Shown in pieces: positions 23,044-30,958 of a stretch of 41,139 nucleotides of DNA. The stretch is from positions 141,605 through 182,743 of the forward strand of contig JAICUI010000001.1 of the NCBI GenBank assembly GCA_025935925.1, read 5' to 3'. Position numbers and translations under genes: made by a program. The notes beneath the pieces are model-generated. The model was not told the DNA's origin, searched no databases, and saw only the letters and a program-made list of their open reading frames with translations. Each line of letters opens with the position of its first letter. Positions within the stretch are counted from its first letter, which is position 1. Source of the stretch: Chloroflexota bacterium. Lineage in GTDB: Bacteria; Chloroflexota; Limnocylindria; Limnocylindrales; CSP1-4.

Positions 23044-24618
23044 ATGCCCATCGCACGACCCGTCCTCCGCCGTCTCTTCGCCGCGTCTCTCGCCGTGGCC
23101 GCGCTCCTCGTCGTCGCTTCCGGGCCGGCCTCGGCCCTCGAGCCGCCGCGGCCGCTGCCGGGCTACCGGCCCGCGTTCGTCACGGAGACCGACGAGCATC
23201 CCTGGACCGACTGCCTGTGGGCATCGGCGGCGATGCTCCTCGACAAGTGGACGAACGGCGACGTCACCCGGACGCACCAGCAGCTCCGGGCGCTGTCCGG
23301 CGACCGCAAGGGCGGGTCGACGTTCAACGACATGGCGGTCGCGTTCCGCAAGCTCGGCTTCCGGACCCCGTCGAACCTGGCCGGGTCGCGGCTCACCTGG
23401 CACGAGCTGCTGAAGCGGCTCGCGAACGGGGGCGGCGCGGTGGTCCTCGGCGACTACGGGGACCTGCCGCGCTGGTACGGCCGCTGGGACTACGGCTTCT
23501 GGAAGAGCGGACCCGTGCGGAAGCACGGCAAGGTCGTCCGCGAGCCGGTCGTCGGCCGCAAGGACAAGGGCAAGAAGGGCCAGCCGAAGATGCGGCCGGA
23601 CAATCACGCGGTGTACGTCGAGCGGTACGACCGCAAGCACGGTCGCGTGTGGATGATGGATCCGCTGGCGCGCGGCGACTGGAAGGGCGAGTGGATCAGC
23701 GTCGGATCGCTGATGCGCTTCGCCTGGTCGTCCGGCGGACGCGTGTACGCGGTCGCGACGCCGACCGCGGCCCCGGCGCCGTTCACGGGCGTGCGGCTCG
23801 GCGAGTCGGAGGTCGACCTCTCGGACGCCGCGCTGACCGCCACCTGGAACCTCCAGGCGCCGCGGGGCTGGCGCTGGCCCGGCGCCGACGTCCACGTCGC
23901 GATCTCCGCCGCCGCCGCGCCGCTCGAGGCTGCCGCACGGTCTGCGCTCGTGGACCCGGGCGTCGCCACCGACGCCGCACCGGCCGCTCCGGTCGCGGCG
24001 GTGCGTGGCGACCAGCTTCGGGTCGCGGCCGCGCTCCCGACCGCGGCCGGGGCCTACACCGCGGCCGTCTCGCTCACCGACCCGCGGTTCGGACGGCCCG
24101 TCGCGGCGAGCAGCCCGGTGGCCGTGTTCGTGCCGGGCGACGAACGTGCCACGATCCGGCTCAACGTGCTCGACGGCGTCCTCACCGCGGGCCGCGACGT
24201 CCGCATCAACCTCTCCGTTGCGAACGCCGGCGACACGTCGTGGGCCGACACCGTCGCGACCGACGGCGGCGCGTCCGGCGCGGCGACCCGGACCGCGCGG
24301 CAGCGCGAGACCCGGGTCACGGCGCACTGGATCCGGCTCGGGGCGGCGGGCGCGACATCCGGCGCGGTCGCGACATCGGCGGTCGCCGACGCCGACCCCC
24401 GCGATGCCGGCGTCGTGACGCTCATGCGCGCGCCGCTCGATCCGGGTGCGCTCGCCCGGTTCCGCGACACGCTCGTGGTGCCGTCGGCGCCGGGCGAATG
24501 GGCCCTCGTCGTGGACGTCGAGGACTCGGTCGTCGGGTCGTTTGCCGCGCTCGGCAACGCGCCGGCGGTCGCGATCTTCCAGGTCGTCCCACCGCGGGGG
24601 ATCGAGTCCATCGAATAG
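23044..24618 (+). CDS. Secreted C39-like (papain-fold) protein with C-terminal beta domains
   Basis: A 524-residue exported protein. The signal peptide (1-31) ends ASA. The next 200 residues look like a C39-type papain-fold domain: WTDCLWASAAMLLDKW with Cys57, DNHAVYVERYD with His188 and VWMMDPLARG with Asp206, in the Cys-His-Asp order. Such domains are peptidases or peptide-binding relatives. A Lys/Gly-rich loop (about 155-183) precedes the His. The second half (about 240-520) is Ala/Val/Thr-rich and looks like two or three beta-sandwich modules (TIRLNVLDGVLTAGRDVRINLSVANAGDTSW is typical). The ATG at 23044 is chosen because the signal peptide starts there. No Shine-Dalgarno or promoter is obvious. 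Catalysis is untested. Confidence 0.72.
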   Translation: MPIARPVLRRLFAASLAVAALLVVASGPASALEPPRPLPGYRPAFVTETDEHPWTDCLWASAAMLLDKWTNGDVTRTHQQLRALSGDRKGGSTFNDMAVAFRKLGFRTPSNLAGSRLTWHELLKRLANGGGAVVLGDYGDLPRWYGRWDYGFWKSGPVRKHGKVVREPVVGRKDKGKKGQPKMRPDNHAVYVERYDRKHGRVWMMDPLARGDWKGEWISVGSLMRFAWSSGGRVYAVATPTAAPAPFTGVRLGESEVDLSDAALTATWNLQAPRGWRWPGADVHVAISAAAAPLEAAARSALVDPGVATDAAPAAPVAAVRGDQLRVAAALPTAAGAYTAAVSLTDPRFGRPVAASSPVAVFVPGDERATIRLNVLDGVLTAGRDVRINLSVANAGDTSWADTVATDGGASGAATRTARQRETRVTAHWIRLGAAGATSGAVATSAVADADPRDAGVVTLMRAPLDPGALARFRDTLVVPSAPGEWALVVDVEDSVVGSFAALGNAPAVAIFQVVPPRGIESIE

Positions 24619-24680
24619 CCGATTCCGCCCGGCTGGGCCATGATCCTCGGGACAGGCAACCAGCGCGGGATGGCACGGCG

Positions 24681-25076
24681 ATGACGATGGCGACGGATCT
24701 CACGATCGGGCTGGCACACCAGGCGGGGACGCTCGCGGCAGCCTGCGAGGCGCTCGGCTCGGCCGGGATCAACATCGAGGCGATGTCGGGGGCCGTCGTC
24801 GACAACCACCCGCGGTTCCACGTGCTGGTCGCCGATGCCGGCCAGGCCACCCGCGCGCTCATCGACCACGGGTTCGAGATCCTCGGCCAGCGGCAGGTGC
24901 TGGCGATCCCGGTCGACAACCGGCCCGGCGAGGGAGGCCGGCTGCTGCGAAGGGCGGCGGACGCCGGCGTGAACCTCGACCTCGTCTACACGACGCTCGA
25001 CGGAGGGCTCGTCCTCGGGGCGGACAATCTCTCGGCGCTGCGCGACGCGATCGGCGAGGCGGCCACGCTCGCCTGA
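24681..25076 (+). CDS. Tandem ACT-domain protein
   Basis: A 131-residue protein built of two ACT-like modules. The first (about 5-68) includes HQAGTLAAACEALGSAGINIEAMSG and a strand with HPRFHVLVADA. The second (about 69-128) includes VDNRPGEGGRLLRRAADAGVNLDLVYTT. Free-standing ACT tandems usually bind amino acids and act as small regulators, but no ligand can be named. The stop is only three bases from the converging DUF2723 gene stop. A weak GGGAT is the only ribosome-site-like sequence upstream. Confidence 0.85.
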   Translation: MTMATDLTIGLAHQAGTLAAACEALGSAGINIEAMSGAVVDNHPRFHVLVADAGQATRALIDHGFEILGQRQVLAIPVDNRPGEGGRLLRRAADAGVNLDLVYTTLDGGLVLGADNLSALRDAIGEAATLA

Positions 25077-25079
25077 TCG

Positions 25080-26627
25080 TCAGCCCGCGCAGCTCGCCGG
25101 CGGCTCGACGCGGTACAGCGGCAGCTCGGTCGTGGCGGTCGGCGTCCCGGAGCCGACGCGGACGCGAGCGACCTCCGTGAGCTGGTAGTGCATCAGCGTC
25201 GGGACGAGCTCGGCGGCGGTGGGCCGGATGATGAACACGGGCCGTTCGCAGATCAGCGACGCGATCCGGGCCTCCCTCGTGCCCCAGCCCTCGTACACGA
25301 TGTTCGAGTCGTCGACCACCAGCACGTCCGGCCGGTCGCCGAGCACGAGCGTGGCGTGCCACAGCGGCGGCGACGCGCCCCAGAACGAGAGGATCGCCGC
25401 GTCCGGGGGCAGCACCGCGAACACGTCGTCGACGTAGGCCTGCGCGGAATGGTCGGCGCTGCGGTCCTGGGCGTCGATCGTCGTGGCCAGCAGGAGCGCG
25501 GCCGTCAGCGCGCCGGCGATCGCGAGCACGCCCGCCGGCACCGCCCGGCGGCGATCGGGGAGGCGGCCGGCGACCAGGCGCGCCGCGCCGTCGAGGGCAA
25601 CGCCGGCAAGGATCCCGGCGACCAGGAACGGCACGAGCAGGTAGTGCTCGAGGTGGAGGTAGTTCGCCCAGGCGTAGACGCCCGTGACGCCGATCCCGGC
25701 GAGCATGACGCCGGCCGCGGTCCAGCGGCGCAGGAGCACGAGGCCGCCGACGGCGCCGAGCACCGCGACGGGGATCGCGGCCTCGGCCACCACCACGCTC
25801 CACAGCTGCGGCAGCGACGCGACGAACGTCGCCGGCCCGGACGCCGAGAGCAGCCCGTCGTACTGGCCGCGGAACTGCTCGCCCGTCACGAGGAACTTGA
25901 ACGCCTCCCATGTGACGGGGTCGTTGTAGATCAGCGGCGGGTCGAACGACGCGGCGATCGGGAGGTAGAGGTAGGCCGCGAGGCCGAGCGCGCCCGTCGC
26001 GACCGGCGCGAGCAGCCAGCCCGGATGCGCCCGCAGCGTCTCGCGGCCTGACCAGATCGCGAAGCCGACCGCCCACGGCGCCACCAGCACGGTGAGCGGG
26101 TGATTCGCGAGCGCCAGGCCCACCAGGAGCCCGCCGAGCGCGAGGTCCCGGAGCCGCCGGCCCTGCGACCACGCGATCGATCGCTCGAGGATGAGCGCGG
26201 CGAGCAGCACGTGCAGCGGGTTGACCTCGGCGACCGTGCCGGATCCCCAGATCGTGCCGACGACCGCCGTGGCGAACGCGGCGACGCCCGCGATCACCGG
26301 CGCGACGCCCAGCCGGATGCCGATGACGCTCGCGGTCGCCAGCGCCAGCGCCATGCACACCGCGGAGAACAGGTTCGCCCGGAACGCGACGTCGCCGAGC
26401 GGCAGTCGCTCGAACAGCCAGGCGGCGATCACGTACGTCGGGTAGCCCGTGGGGTGCGGGATCCCGAGCACCCACGGGACGCTCTGCATCTCGCCCCAGT
26501 CGTCGAACGCCATGCCGGGGAGGAGCGTGCGGACGTACAGGGCGAGCGCCGCGACGGCGACCAGGATGGGGACGACGCGCGCGGCCCCGCCGGCCGTCCC
26601 GCCGCGTTCGCGCGAAGCGCTCAGCAC
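25080..26627 (-). CDS. DUF2723-family membrane protein (glycosyltransferase-like)
   Basis: A protein of about 515 residues with 10-11 membrane helices and a soluble C-terminal domain (about 400-515). The first periplasmic loop FDDWGEMQSVPWVLGIPHPTGYP (41-63) is the DUF2723 signature. It resembles the acidic catalytic loop of GT-C glycosyltransferases such as protein O-mannosyltransferases (D42, D43, E46 candidates). It probably moves a sugar from a polyprenyl carrier to an extracytoplasmic acceptor; that is inference from the fold. The GTG at 26627 overlaps the stop of the upstream lipoprotein gene by seven bases, so the two are translationally coupled. Longer in-frame starts run through that gene in another frame. 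Confidence 0.83.
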   Translation of the reverse strand: MLSASRERGGTAGGAARVVPILVAVAALALYVRTLLPGMAFDDWGEMQSVPWVLGIPHPTGYPTYVIAAWLFERLPLGDVAFRANLFSAVCMALALATASVIGIRLGVAPVIAGVAAFATAVVGTIWGSGTVAEVNPLHVLLAALILERSIAWSQGRRLRDLALGGLLVGLALANHPLTVLVAPWAVGFAIWSGRETLRAHPGWLLAPVATGALGLAAYLYLPIAASFDPPLIYNDPVTWEAFKFLVTGEQFRGQYDGLLSASGPATFVASLPQLWSVVVAEAAIPVAVLGAVGGLVLLRRWTAAGVMLAGIGVTGVYAWANYLHLEHYLLVPFLVAGILAGVALDGAARLVAGRLPDRRRAVPAGVLAIAGALTAALLLATTIDAQDRSADHSAQAYVDDVFAVLPPDAAILSFWGASPPLWHATLVLGDRPDVLVVDDSNIVYEGWGTREARIASLICERPVFIIRPTAAELVPTLMHYQLTEVARVRVGSGTPTATTELPLYRVEPPASCAG

Positions 26628-27238
26628 TGCCAACAGACGTCCTCGCTGTGGACGATCGTGAAGATGCTGTCGCCCGCGGCGTTCGTCGCGCGCAGCAGGA
26701 CGGCCGCGTACGGCTGCGCGCCGGACGCCGGGACGACCCACGAGACGTCGATGGAGCGGTCGGAGCCGTTCGCCTGGCCGAGCGAATCGAGCCCGTCGCG
26801 CGGGATCCGCATGCCCTTGACCACGCACGGCGTGCCGTTCGTCTTCTTCGCCGCGCGCAGGCAGTCCTTCACGCCGTACACGAGGAACGCGGTCGCCTCA
26901 CCAGCCGGCGCGTCCCAGGTGATGCGGTGCGTCTGCTTGACGCCGCCGCCGACGGCGGGCTCCTCGCTGACGATCGCGAACGTCGTGCCCGTCGGCCGGC
27001 TCGGCGGCGCGCTCGCCGGTGCGGCCGCCGACGTCGTCGTGGGCGAGGGACTGGCAGGGTCGTGCGACGGCAGCGGGCTCGCCGGCCCGGGCGACCCCGC
27101 GGCACTCGCAGCCTGGGTCGCGGCCCCGGTCCCGGGCGCGTCGACGACCTCGGAGACGGGCTGCGCCGAGCAGGCCGTGATCAGCAGCGCCACCACCACG
27201 AGCGCCGCGACGGGCATCGGGCGGCGGCGGCTCGGCAT
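26621..27238 (-). CDS. Lipoprotein with Ser/Pro/Ala linker
   Basis: A 205-residue lipoprotein. The signal ends LLITAC with Cys23. A Ser/Pro/Thr/Ala-rich tether follows (about 30-85), then one small domain (about 86-205) with TTFAIVSEEPAVGGGVKQTHRITWDAPAG, a fibronectin-III-like opening. Two cysteine pairs (DCLRAAKKTNGTPCV and the terminal CWQC) probably form disulfides. It is translationally coupled to the DUF2723 membrane protein. It may be an acceptor or partner of that enzyme, which is inference. TAGGAT (27245-27250), six bases upstream, contains the TAG stop of the DinB-like gene, so a leaderless promoter is likely. Confidence 0.8.
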   Translation of the reverse strand: MPSRRRPMPVAALVVVALLITACSAQPVSEVVDAPGTGAATQAASAAGSPGPASPLPSHDPASPSPTTTSAAAPASAPPSRPTGTTFAIVSEEPAVGGGVKQTHRITWDAPAGEATAFLVYGVKDCLRAAKKTNGTPCVVKGMRIPRDGLDSLGQANGSDRSIDVSWVVPASGAQPYAAVLLRATNAAGDSIFTIVHSEDVCWQC

Positions 27239-27247
27239 CCGGTGATC

Positions 27248-27691
27248 CTAGCCTCGGGCGCCGAGGGCCGCCTCGAGCTCGTCGAGGTGCTCGTCCCGGT
27301 GGAGGTGGCGACGGACCCAGCGCGGGACCTCGGCGTGGAGCTCGTCGAGCAGCCCGGGGTCGGTCGTCGCCAGCCGCTCGTCGAGGTCCGCCGCCGTGTC
27401 GACGGCGAGCCGCATCGCGTCCCGTGGCGGCACGGCCAGCCACAGCGGGAGCGAGATGTCGTTCGCGGCGATGTCGACGTCCACCACGACGACCCGTCCC
27501 GCCGCCTGCGAGGCCTCGAGCGTCAGCAGGACCCGGCGATCCCAGAACGCGAGATGCGCGAACACGACGCCGGGCGTCCAGTGCTCGCCGACGCGCGTCG
27601 CGAGGCGATCGTCGGGGATCGAGGCCGCGAGCTGCCGAATTCGGTCGGTCGCGGCGCGGTTGGCGGCATGGACCTCGGGATCGACGGACAT
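27248..27691 (-). CDS. DinB/maleylpyruvate isomerase-like four-helix protein
   Basis: A 147-residue helical protein of the DinB superfamily. The histidine triad is His46 (VVFAHLAFWD) and His131 and His135 (HLHRDEHLDEL), in the usual two helices. In related families a thiol cofactor (mycothiol or bacillithiol) is used, for example in mycothiol-dependent maleylpyruvate isomerase. The tyrosine pathway in this window lacks a recognised maleylacetoacetate isomerase, but the distance of 15 kb makes a link speculative. The ATG at 27691 has a GAGGAG Shine-Dalgarno, and TACGCT about 27 bases upstream is a possible -10. It is followed by the lipoprotein gene nine bases downstream. Confidence 0.77.
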   Translation of the reverse strand: MSVDPEVHAANRAATDRIRQLAASIPDDRLATRVGEHWTPGVVFAHLAFWDRRVLLTLEASQAAGRVVVVDVDIAANDISLPLWLAVPPRDAMRLAVDTAADLDERLATTDPGLLDELHAEVPRWVRRHLHRDEHLDELEAALGARG

Positions 27692-27742
27692 GGGCGGCTC
27701 CTCGCGGGTGGTCCGCGACAGCGTAGGTGATCACATGAGACG

Positions 27743-28726
27743 ATGGCGCGAATCGAACAGATGTTCTACGCTCCGTCGACCGTGGCTGCGGACTACCGCC
27801 TCGAGCCCTGCCGGGTCGCGCTGAACCGCGTGAAGGGCATGTCCTTCCGCTGGTCGCTCAACCCGTACATGGGCTGCGCCCACCGCTGCACGTTCTGCTT
27901 CGTGCGCGCGTTCGAGCGGATGGCGGACCGGCCGTCGGACGATCGCTACGGCGCGTCGATCCGGGTGAAGCCGAACGTCGTCGACGTGCTCCGGGCGGAG
28001 CTCGCGCGGCCGGCGTGGCGCCGGGAGCACGTCGTGGTGGGGACGGCGACGGACCCGTACCAGCCGGCGGAGGGCCGCTTCCGGCTCACCCGCGGCGCGC
28101 TCCGGGCGCTGGGCGAGGCCCGGACGCCGTTCGGGATCATCACGCGCGGCCCGTTGATCGTCCGCGACGTCGACGTGCTCGCCGAGGCCGCCGTCCGCGC
28201 CGACGTGTCCGTCACGTTCTCGATCCCGACCCTGGACGCCGGGATCTGGCGGCGGACCGAGCCCGGCACCGCGCCGCCGCGACAGCGGCTGCGCGCGCTG
28301 CGGACGCTGGTCGACGCCGGGATCAAGGCGAGCGTCGGCATGGCGCCCATCCTGCCCGGGCTGTCGGACGATCCACGGTTGCTCGCCGACGTCGTGCGTG
28401 CGGCGCGTGACGCGGGCGCGGCCGGCGTGTGGGCGAACGTGCTCTACCTGCGACCCGGGACGCGCGAGCACTTCCTCGACCACCTGGCGCGTGACTGGCC
28501 CGAGCTCATGCCGGTCTACGAGCGACTGTACGCACGGGGCGCGTACGTCGCGAAGGACGTGCTCACGCCGGTGCGGACGCGGGTCGCGGCGCTCGCCGAC
28601 CGCTACGAGCTGGCCGACCGGCGGACGATCCGCCTCGAGCCCGATCCGTCCATCCCGATCGGCGCCGAGATCCAGGCGCCGGGACAGCTCGCGCTGCCCG
28701 GCTGGGACGGACCGCTCGCCGGCTGA
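27743..28726 (+). CDS. Radical SAM protein, Rv2578c/SplB-like
   Basis: A 327-residue radical SAM enzyme. The [4Fe-4S] motif is GCAHRCTFCF with Cys45, Cys49 and Cys52 (CxxxCxxC). SPL-like blocks follow: VVVGTATDPYQPAEGRFRLTR, FGIITRGPLIVRDVDVL, VSVTFSIPTLDAGIWRRTEPGTAPPRQRL and a glycine-rich SVGMAPILPGLSDD. This is the Rv2578c-type subgroup seen in Actinobacteria, related to spore photoproduct lyase-like enzymes; its substrate is unknown. The C-terminus ends GQLALPGWDG, a common tail in this subgroup. Its last 124 bases overlap the converging EamA frame at 28603-29691. Confidence 0.88.
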   Translation: MARIEQMFYAPSTVAADYRLEPCRVALNRVKGMSFRWSLNPYMGCAHRCTFCFVRAFERMADRPSDDRYGASIRVKPNVVDVLRAELARPAWRREHVVVGTATDPYQPAEGRFRLTRGALRALGEARTPFGIITRGPLIVRDVDVLAEAAVRADVSVTFSIPTLDAGIWRRTEPGTAPPRQRLRALRTLVDAGIKASVGMAPILPGLSDDPRLLADVVRAARDAGAAGVWANVLYLRPGTREHFLDHLARDWPELMPVYERLYARGAYVAKDVLTPVRTRVAALADRYELADRRTIRLEPDPSIPIGAEIQAPGQLALPGWDGPLAG

Positions 28727-29691
28727 AGCTGGTCGTCAGGACGCCGCGCCGAGGGCGGGCGTCGGAGGTGCGCCGCAACCGCGAGCCGGGACCCGATCGC
28801 GCCCAGCGGGAGCGGCATCACGAGGACCATGCTCAGCATGGTCAGGCCGAACCCCGCCACGAGCTCGGCGCCGATCGCCTCGCCGAGCACGAGGCCGCCC
28901 CAGAGCATCCCGAACATCGGGACGAGGAAGGTCGGCGTGCTGGCCGTCGTCGCGTTCGTGCGCTCGGACATCCGGAAGTACACGGGCCAGGCGATGGCCG
29001 TGGACACGAGGGCGAGGAGCGCCAGCGACACGATCCCGTCGGTGGCGGGTACGCGCGGCGCGCCCGTGAGGAACGCGACGGGCAGCAGGACGATGGAGCC
29101 GGCGAGGAGCTGGCCGGCCGCGAGGTCGATCGGCGGGATCCCGTCGGCCTTGCGCCGGACGTACGTGCCGGCGACCGCATAGCTCAGCGCGGCCACGAGG
29201 CCGGCTCCGAACGCGACCAGCGTCGCAGGCCCGATCGCCTTGGCGTCGCCGCCGAGTAGCACCGCCACGGCCCCGAACCCGATCGCGAGACCCGCGACGA
29301 CGCGGCCCGTCGGGCGCTGGCCGAGCCACGCCATCGCGATCATCGCGGTGAACAGCGGCGTCGTCGCCATCAGCAGCGAGGCGAGCGATCCCGGCAGCGT
29401 CAGCGTCGCAAACGCCAGGAGCGAGAACGGGATCGCGGAGAACGTCGCGCCGATGACCGCGAGCTTGACGGCGTGCCGGCGGAGCGCCCAGACGCGCCGC
29501 GGGCCGATGAACGCGGCGATCGCGAGTCCGGCGAGGGCGATGCGGATCTCGGCGGTCCACACGGGACCGACCTCCGGCGAGGCGACGCGGACGAACAGGA
29601 ACGCGGCACCCCAGACGGCGCCGAGGTAGACGAGCGCGCCGAGGTCGAAGGGGCCGAGGCGGCTGGCGGTGGAGGTGGTTCGGGCGGTCAT
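28603..29691 (-). CDS. EamA/DMT-family transporter
   Basis: A 10-helix drug/metabolite exporter of the EamA family. Two EamA halves span about residues 15-145 and 155-290 (LGALVYLGAVWGAAFLFVRVASP opens the first). Typical blocks are TLPGSLASLLMATTPLFTAMIAM and AWPVYFRMSERTNATTASTPTFLVPMFGMLWG. Substrate unknown. The last 55-60 residues (RRPPSARRPDDQLQPASGPS onward) do not look like the family. They run antisense over 124 bases of the radical SAM gene, so a late frameshift is possible: another frame ends neatly at 28736, ten bases from that gene's stop. The ATG at 29691 lacks a Shine-Dalgarno, with CACGAT six bases upstream. Confidence 0.85.
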   Translation of the reverse strand: MTARTTSTASRLGPFDLGALVYLGAVWGAAFLFVRVASPEVGPVWTAEIRIALAGLAIAAFIGPRRVWALRRHAVKLAVIGATFSAIPFSLLAFATLTLPGSLASLLMATTPLFTAMIAMAWLGQRPTGRVVAGLAIGFGAVAVLLGGDAKAIGPATLVAFGAGLVAALSYAVAGTYVRRKADGIPPIDLAAGQLLAGSIVLLPVAFLTGAPRVPATDGIVSLALLALVSTAIAWPVYFRMSERTNATTASTPTFLVPMFGMLWGGLVLGEAIGAELVAGFGLTMLSMVLVMPLPLGAIGSRLAVAAHLRRPPSARRPDDQLQPASGPSQPGSASCPGAWISAPIGMDGSGSRRIVRRSASS

Positions 29692-29769
29692 CGGCGAATC
29701 GTGGTCGCCCGCCGGTGCGGGCGGGAGGGCGGCGCGTGGTCTGCGGCCATGGACGAATGTCCATACGGG

Positions 29770-29820
29770 TCCGGCCGCGACGATCCGGCCGCGACGTCCG
29801 GCCGCGACGATCCGGCCGCG
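29770..29820. repeat. Short tandem repeat upstream of the Rieske gene
   Basis: TCCGGCCGCG occurs at 29770, 29784, 29797 and 29811, linked by ACGA or ACG, so the unit alternates 14 and 13 bases. It lies 60-110 bases before the Rieske gene start, in the divergent region shared with the transporter. Possibly a protein-binding array, possibly slippage. Confidence 0.75.
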
Positions 29821-29881
29821 GGGGTCCGCACCGGCAGCCCGCCCCCTGCGGATGCCGGGCCGACCGGGTACCGTCAGGCCG

Positions 29882-30958
29882 ATGACGGAGAACCGGCTCG
29901 ACCAGGCGGGGGAGGCGCAGCTGTACCGCGCGCTGCGCCGGTTCTGGCACCCGGTGCTGTGGGCCGACGAGCTCGGGGACCGGCCCATCGCCGCCCGGCT
30001 GCTCGACGAGCCGCTCGTGCTCGTTCGGCTGGACGGCGAGGTGCGCGCGTTCCGCGACCTGTGCGTCCACCGCGGGACGGCGCTGTCGCTCGGCTGGGTC
30101 GAGGACGGTTGCCTCGTGTGTCCCTACCACGGCTGGACCTACGACGACGCGGGCGTGTGCACGCGCATCCCGGCCAGCCACGGGACCAACATCCCGAACA
30201 AGGCCAGGATCCACCCGTTCGCCGCGGCCGAGCACGCGGGGCTGGTCTGGGTGTGTCTCGACGCCGGTGCGGGCGCCGAGGCGCCGGCGGCCGGGTTCCC
30301 GCTGCCCGCCTTTCCCGAGTGGCGCGACGACGGCTATCGGCTCATCAAGATCCCGCAGTACGACTGGCACTGCTCCGCGGCGCGACGGGTCGAGAACTTC
30401 GTGGACTTCAGCCACTTTGCGTGGGTGCACGAGGGGATCCTCGGCGACCGGTCGAACCCGGAGATCCCCGACCACGACGTCGTCCGCACGGACTCGACGC
30501 TCTGGTTCCGGCTCGGGATCCAGGAGCCGGCGAACGACCTCAAGGGCGACCACGGGTCGAACGGCGGCGGCAGGATCCAGCGCGAACCGTCGCACTACAC
30601 CCTCACCATGCCGTTCACGGTCCGGCTGGATCAGCCGCTTCCGGACGGCAAGCACTTCGTGCTGTTCGTCGCGTCCTGCCCGGTGTCGGCGAAGGAGACG
30701 CGGAACTTCACCTGGAACGCGCGCAACTACGACCTGGACCCGTCGCGCGACCAGTCGTTCGTCGACTTCCAGCAGCTGATCCTCGAGCAGGACCGGGTCG
30801 TCGTGGAATCCCAGCGGCCCGAGGAGCTGCCGATCGATCTCTCCGAGGAGCTGCACATCAAGGGCGTGGACCGCGTGTCGATCGACTACCGGCGCTGGCT
30901 GGCCGAGATCGCCGCATCGGAGCGGTCCGCCGTGTCGCCGGAGCTCGAGCCGGGATGA
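29882..30958 (+). CDS. Rieske-type aromatic ring-hydroxylating oxygenase, alpha subunit
   Basis: A 358-residue oxygenase. The Rieske [2Fe-2S] ligands are Cys61, His63, Cys80 and His83 (CVHRG, 16 residues, CPYHGW). The mononuclear iron site has Asp175 as bridge and His178 and His183 (NFVDFSHFAWVHEG). The layout matches the small single-component class (vanillate O-demethylase or phenylpropionate-dioxygenase-like), which hydroxylates or demethylates aromatics using a separate reductase. No reductase gene is nearby and the substrate is unknown. The ATG at 29882 has TACCGT (29869-29874) seven bases upstream and no Shine-Dalgarno. Its TGA overlaps the ATG of the HEAT-repeat gene, so the two are coupled. 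Confidence 0.92.
   Translation: MTENRLDQAGEAQLYRALRRFWHPVLWADELGDRPIAARLLDEPLVLVRLDGEVRAFRDLCVHRGTALSLGWVEDGCLVCPYHGWTYDDAGVCTRIPASHGTNIPNKARIHPFAAAEHAGLVWVCLDAGAGAEAPAAGFPLPAFPEWRDDGYRLIKIPQYDWHCSAARRVENFVDFSHFAWVHEGILGDRSNPEIPDHDVVRTDSTLWFRLGIQEPANDLKGDHGSNGGGRIQREPSHYTLTMPFTVRLDQPLPDGKHFVLFVASCPVSAKETRNFTWNARNYDLDPSRDQSFVDFQQLILEQDRVVVESQRPEELPIDLSEELHIKGVDRVSIDYRRWLAEIAASERSAVSPELEPG

Noticed and set aside
22804-24327. Long minus-strand frame opposite the C39-like gene
   Set aside because: No motifs, and the plus strand encodes a signal peptide plus catalytic residues.
28736-30856. A 706-codon minus-strand open frame
   Set aside because: It overlaps the Rieske gene antisense and the EamA gene in the wrong frame; only those two show family motifs.
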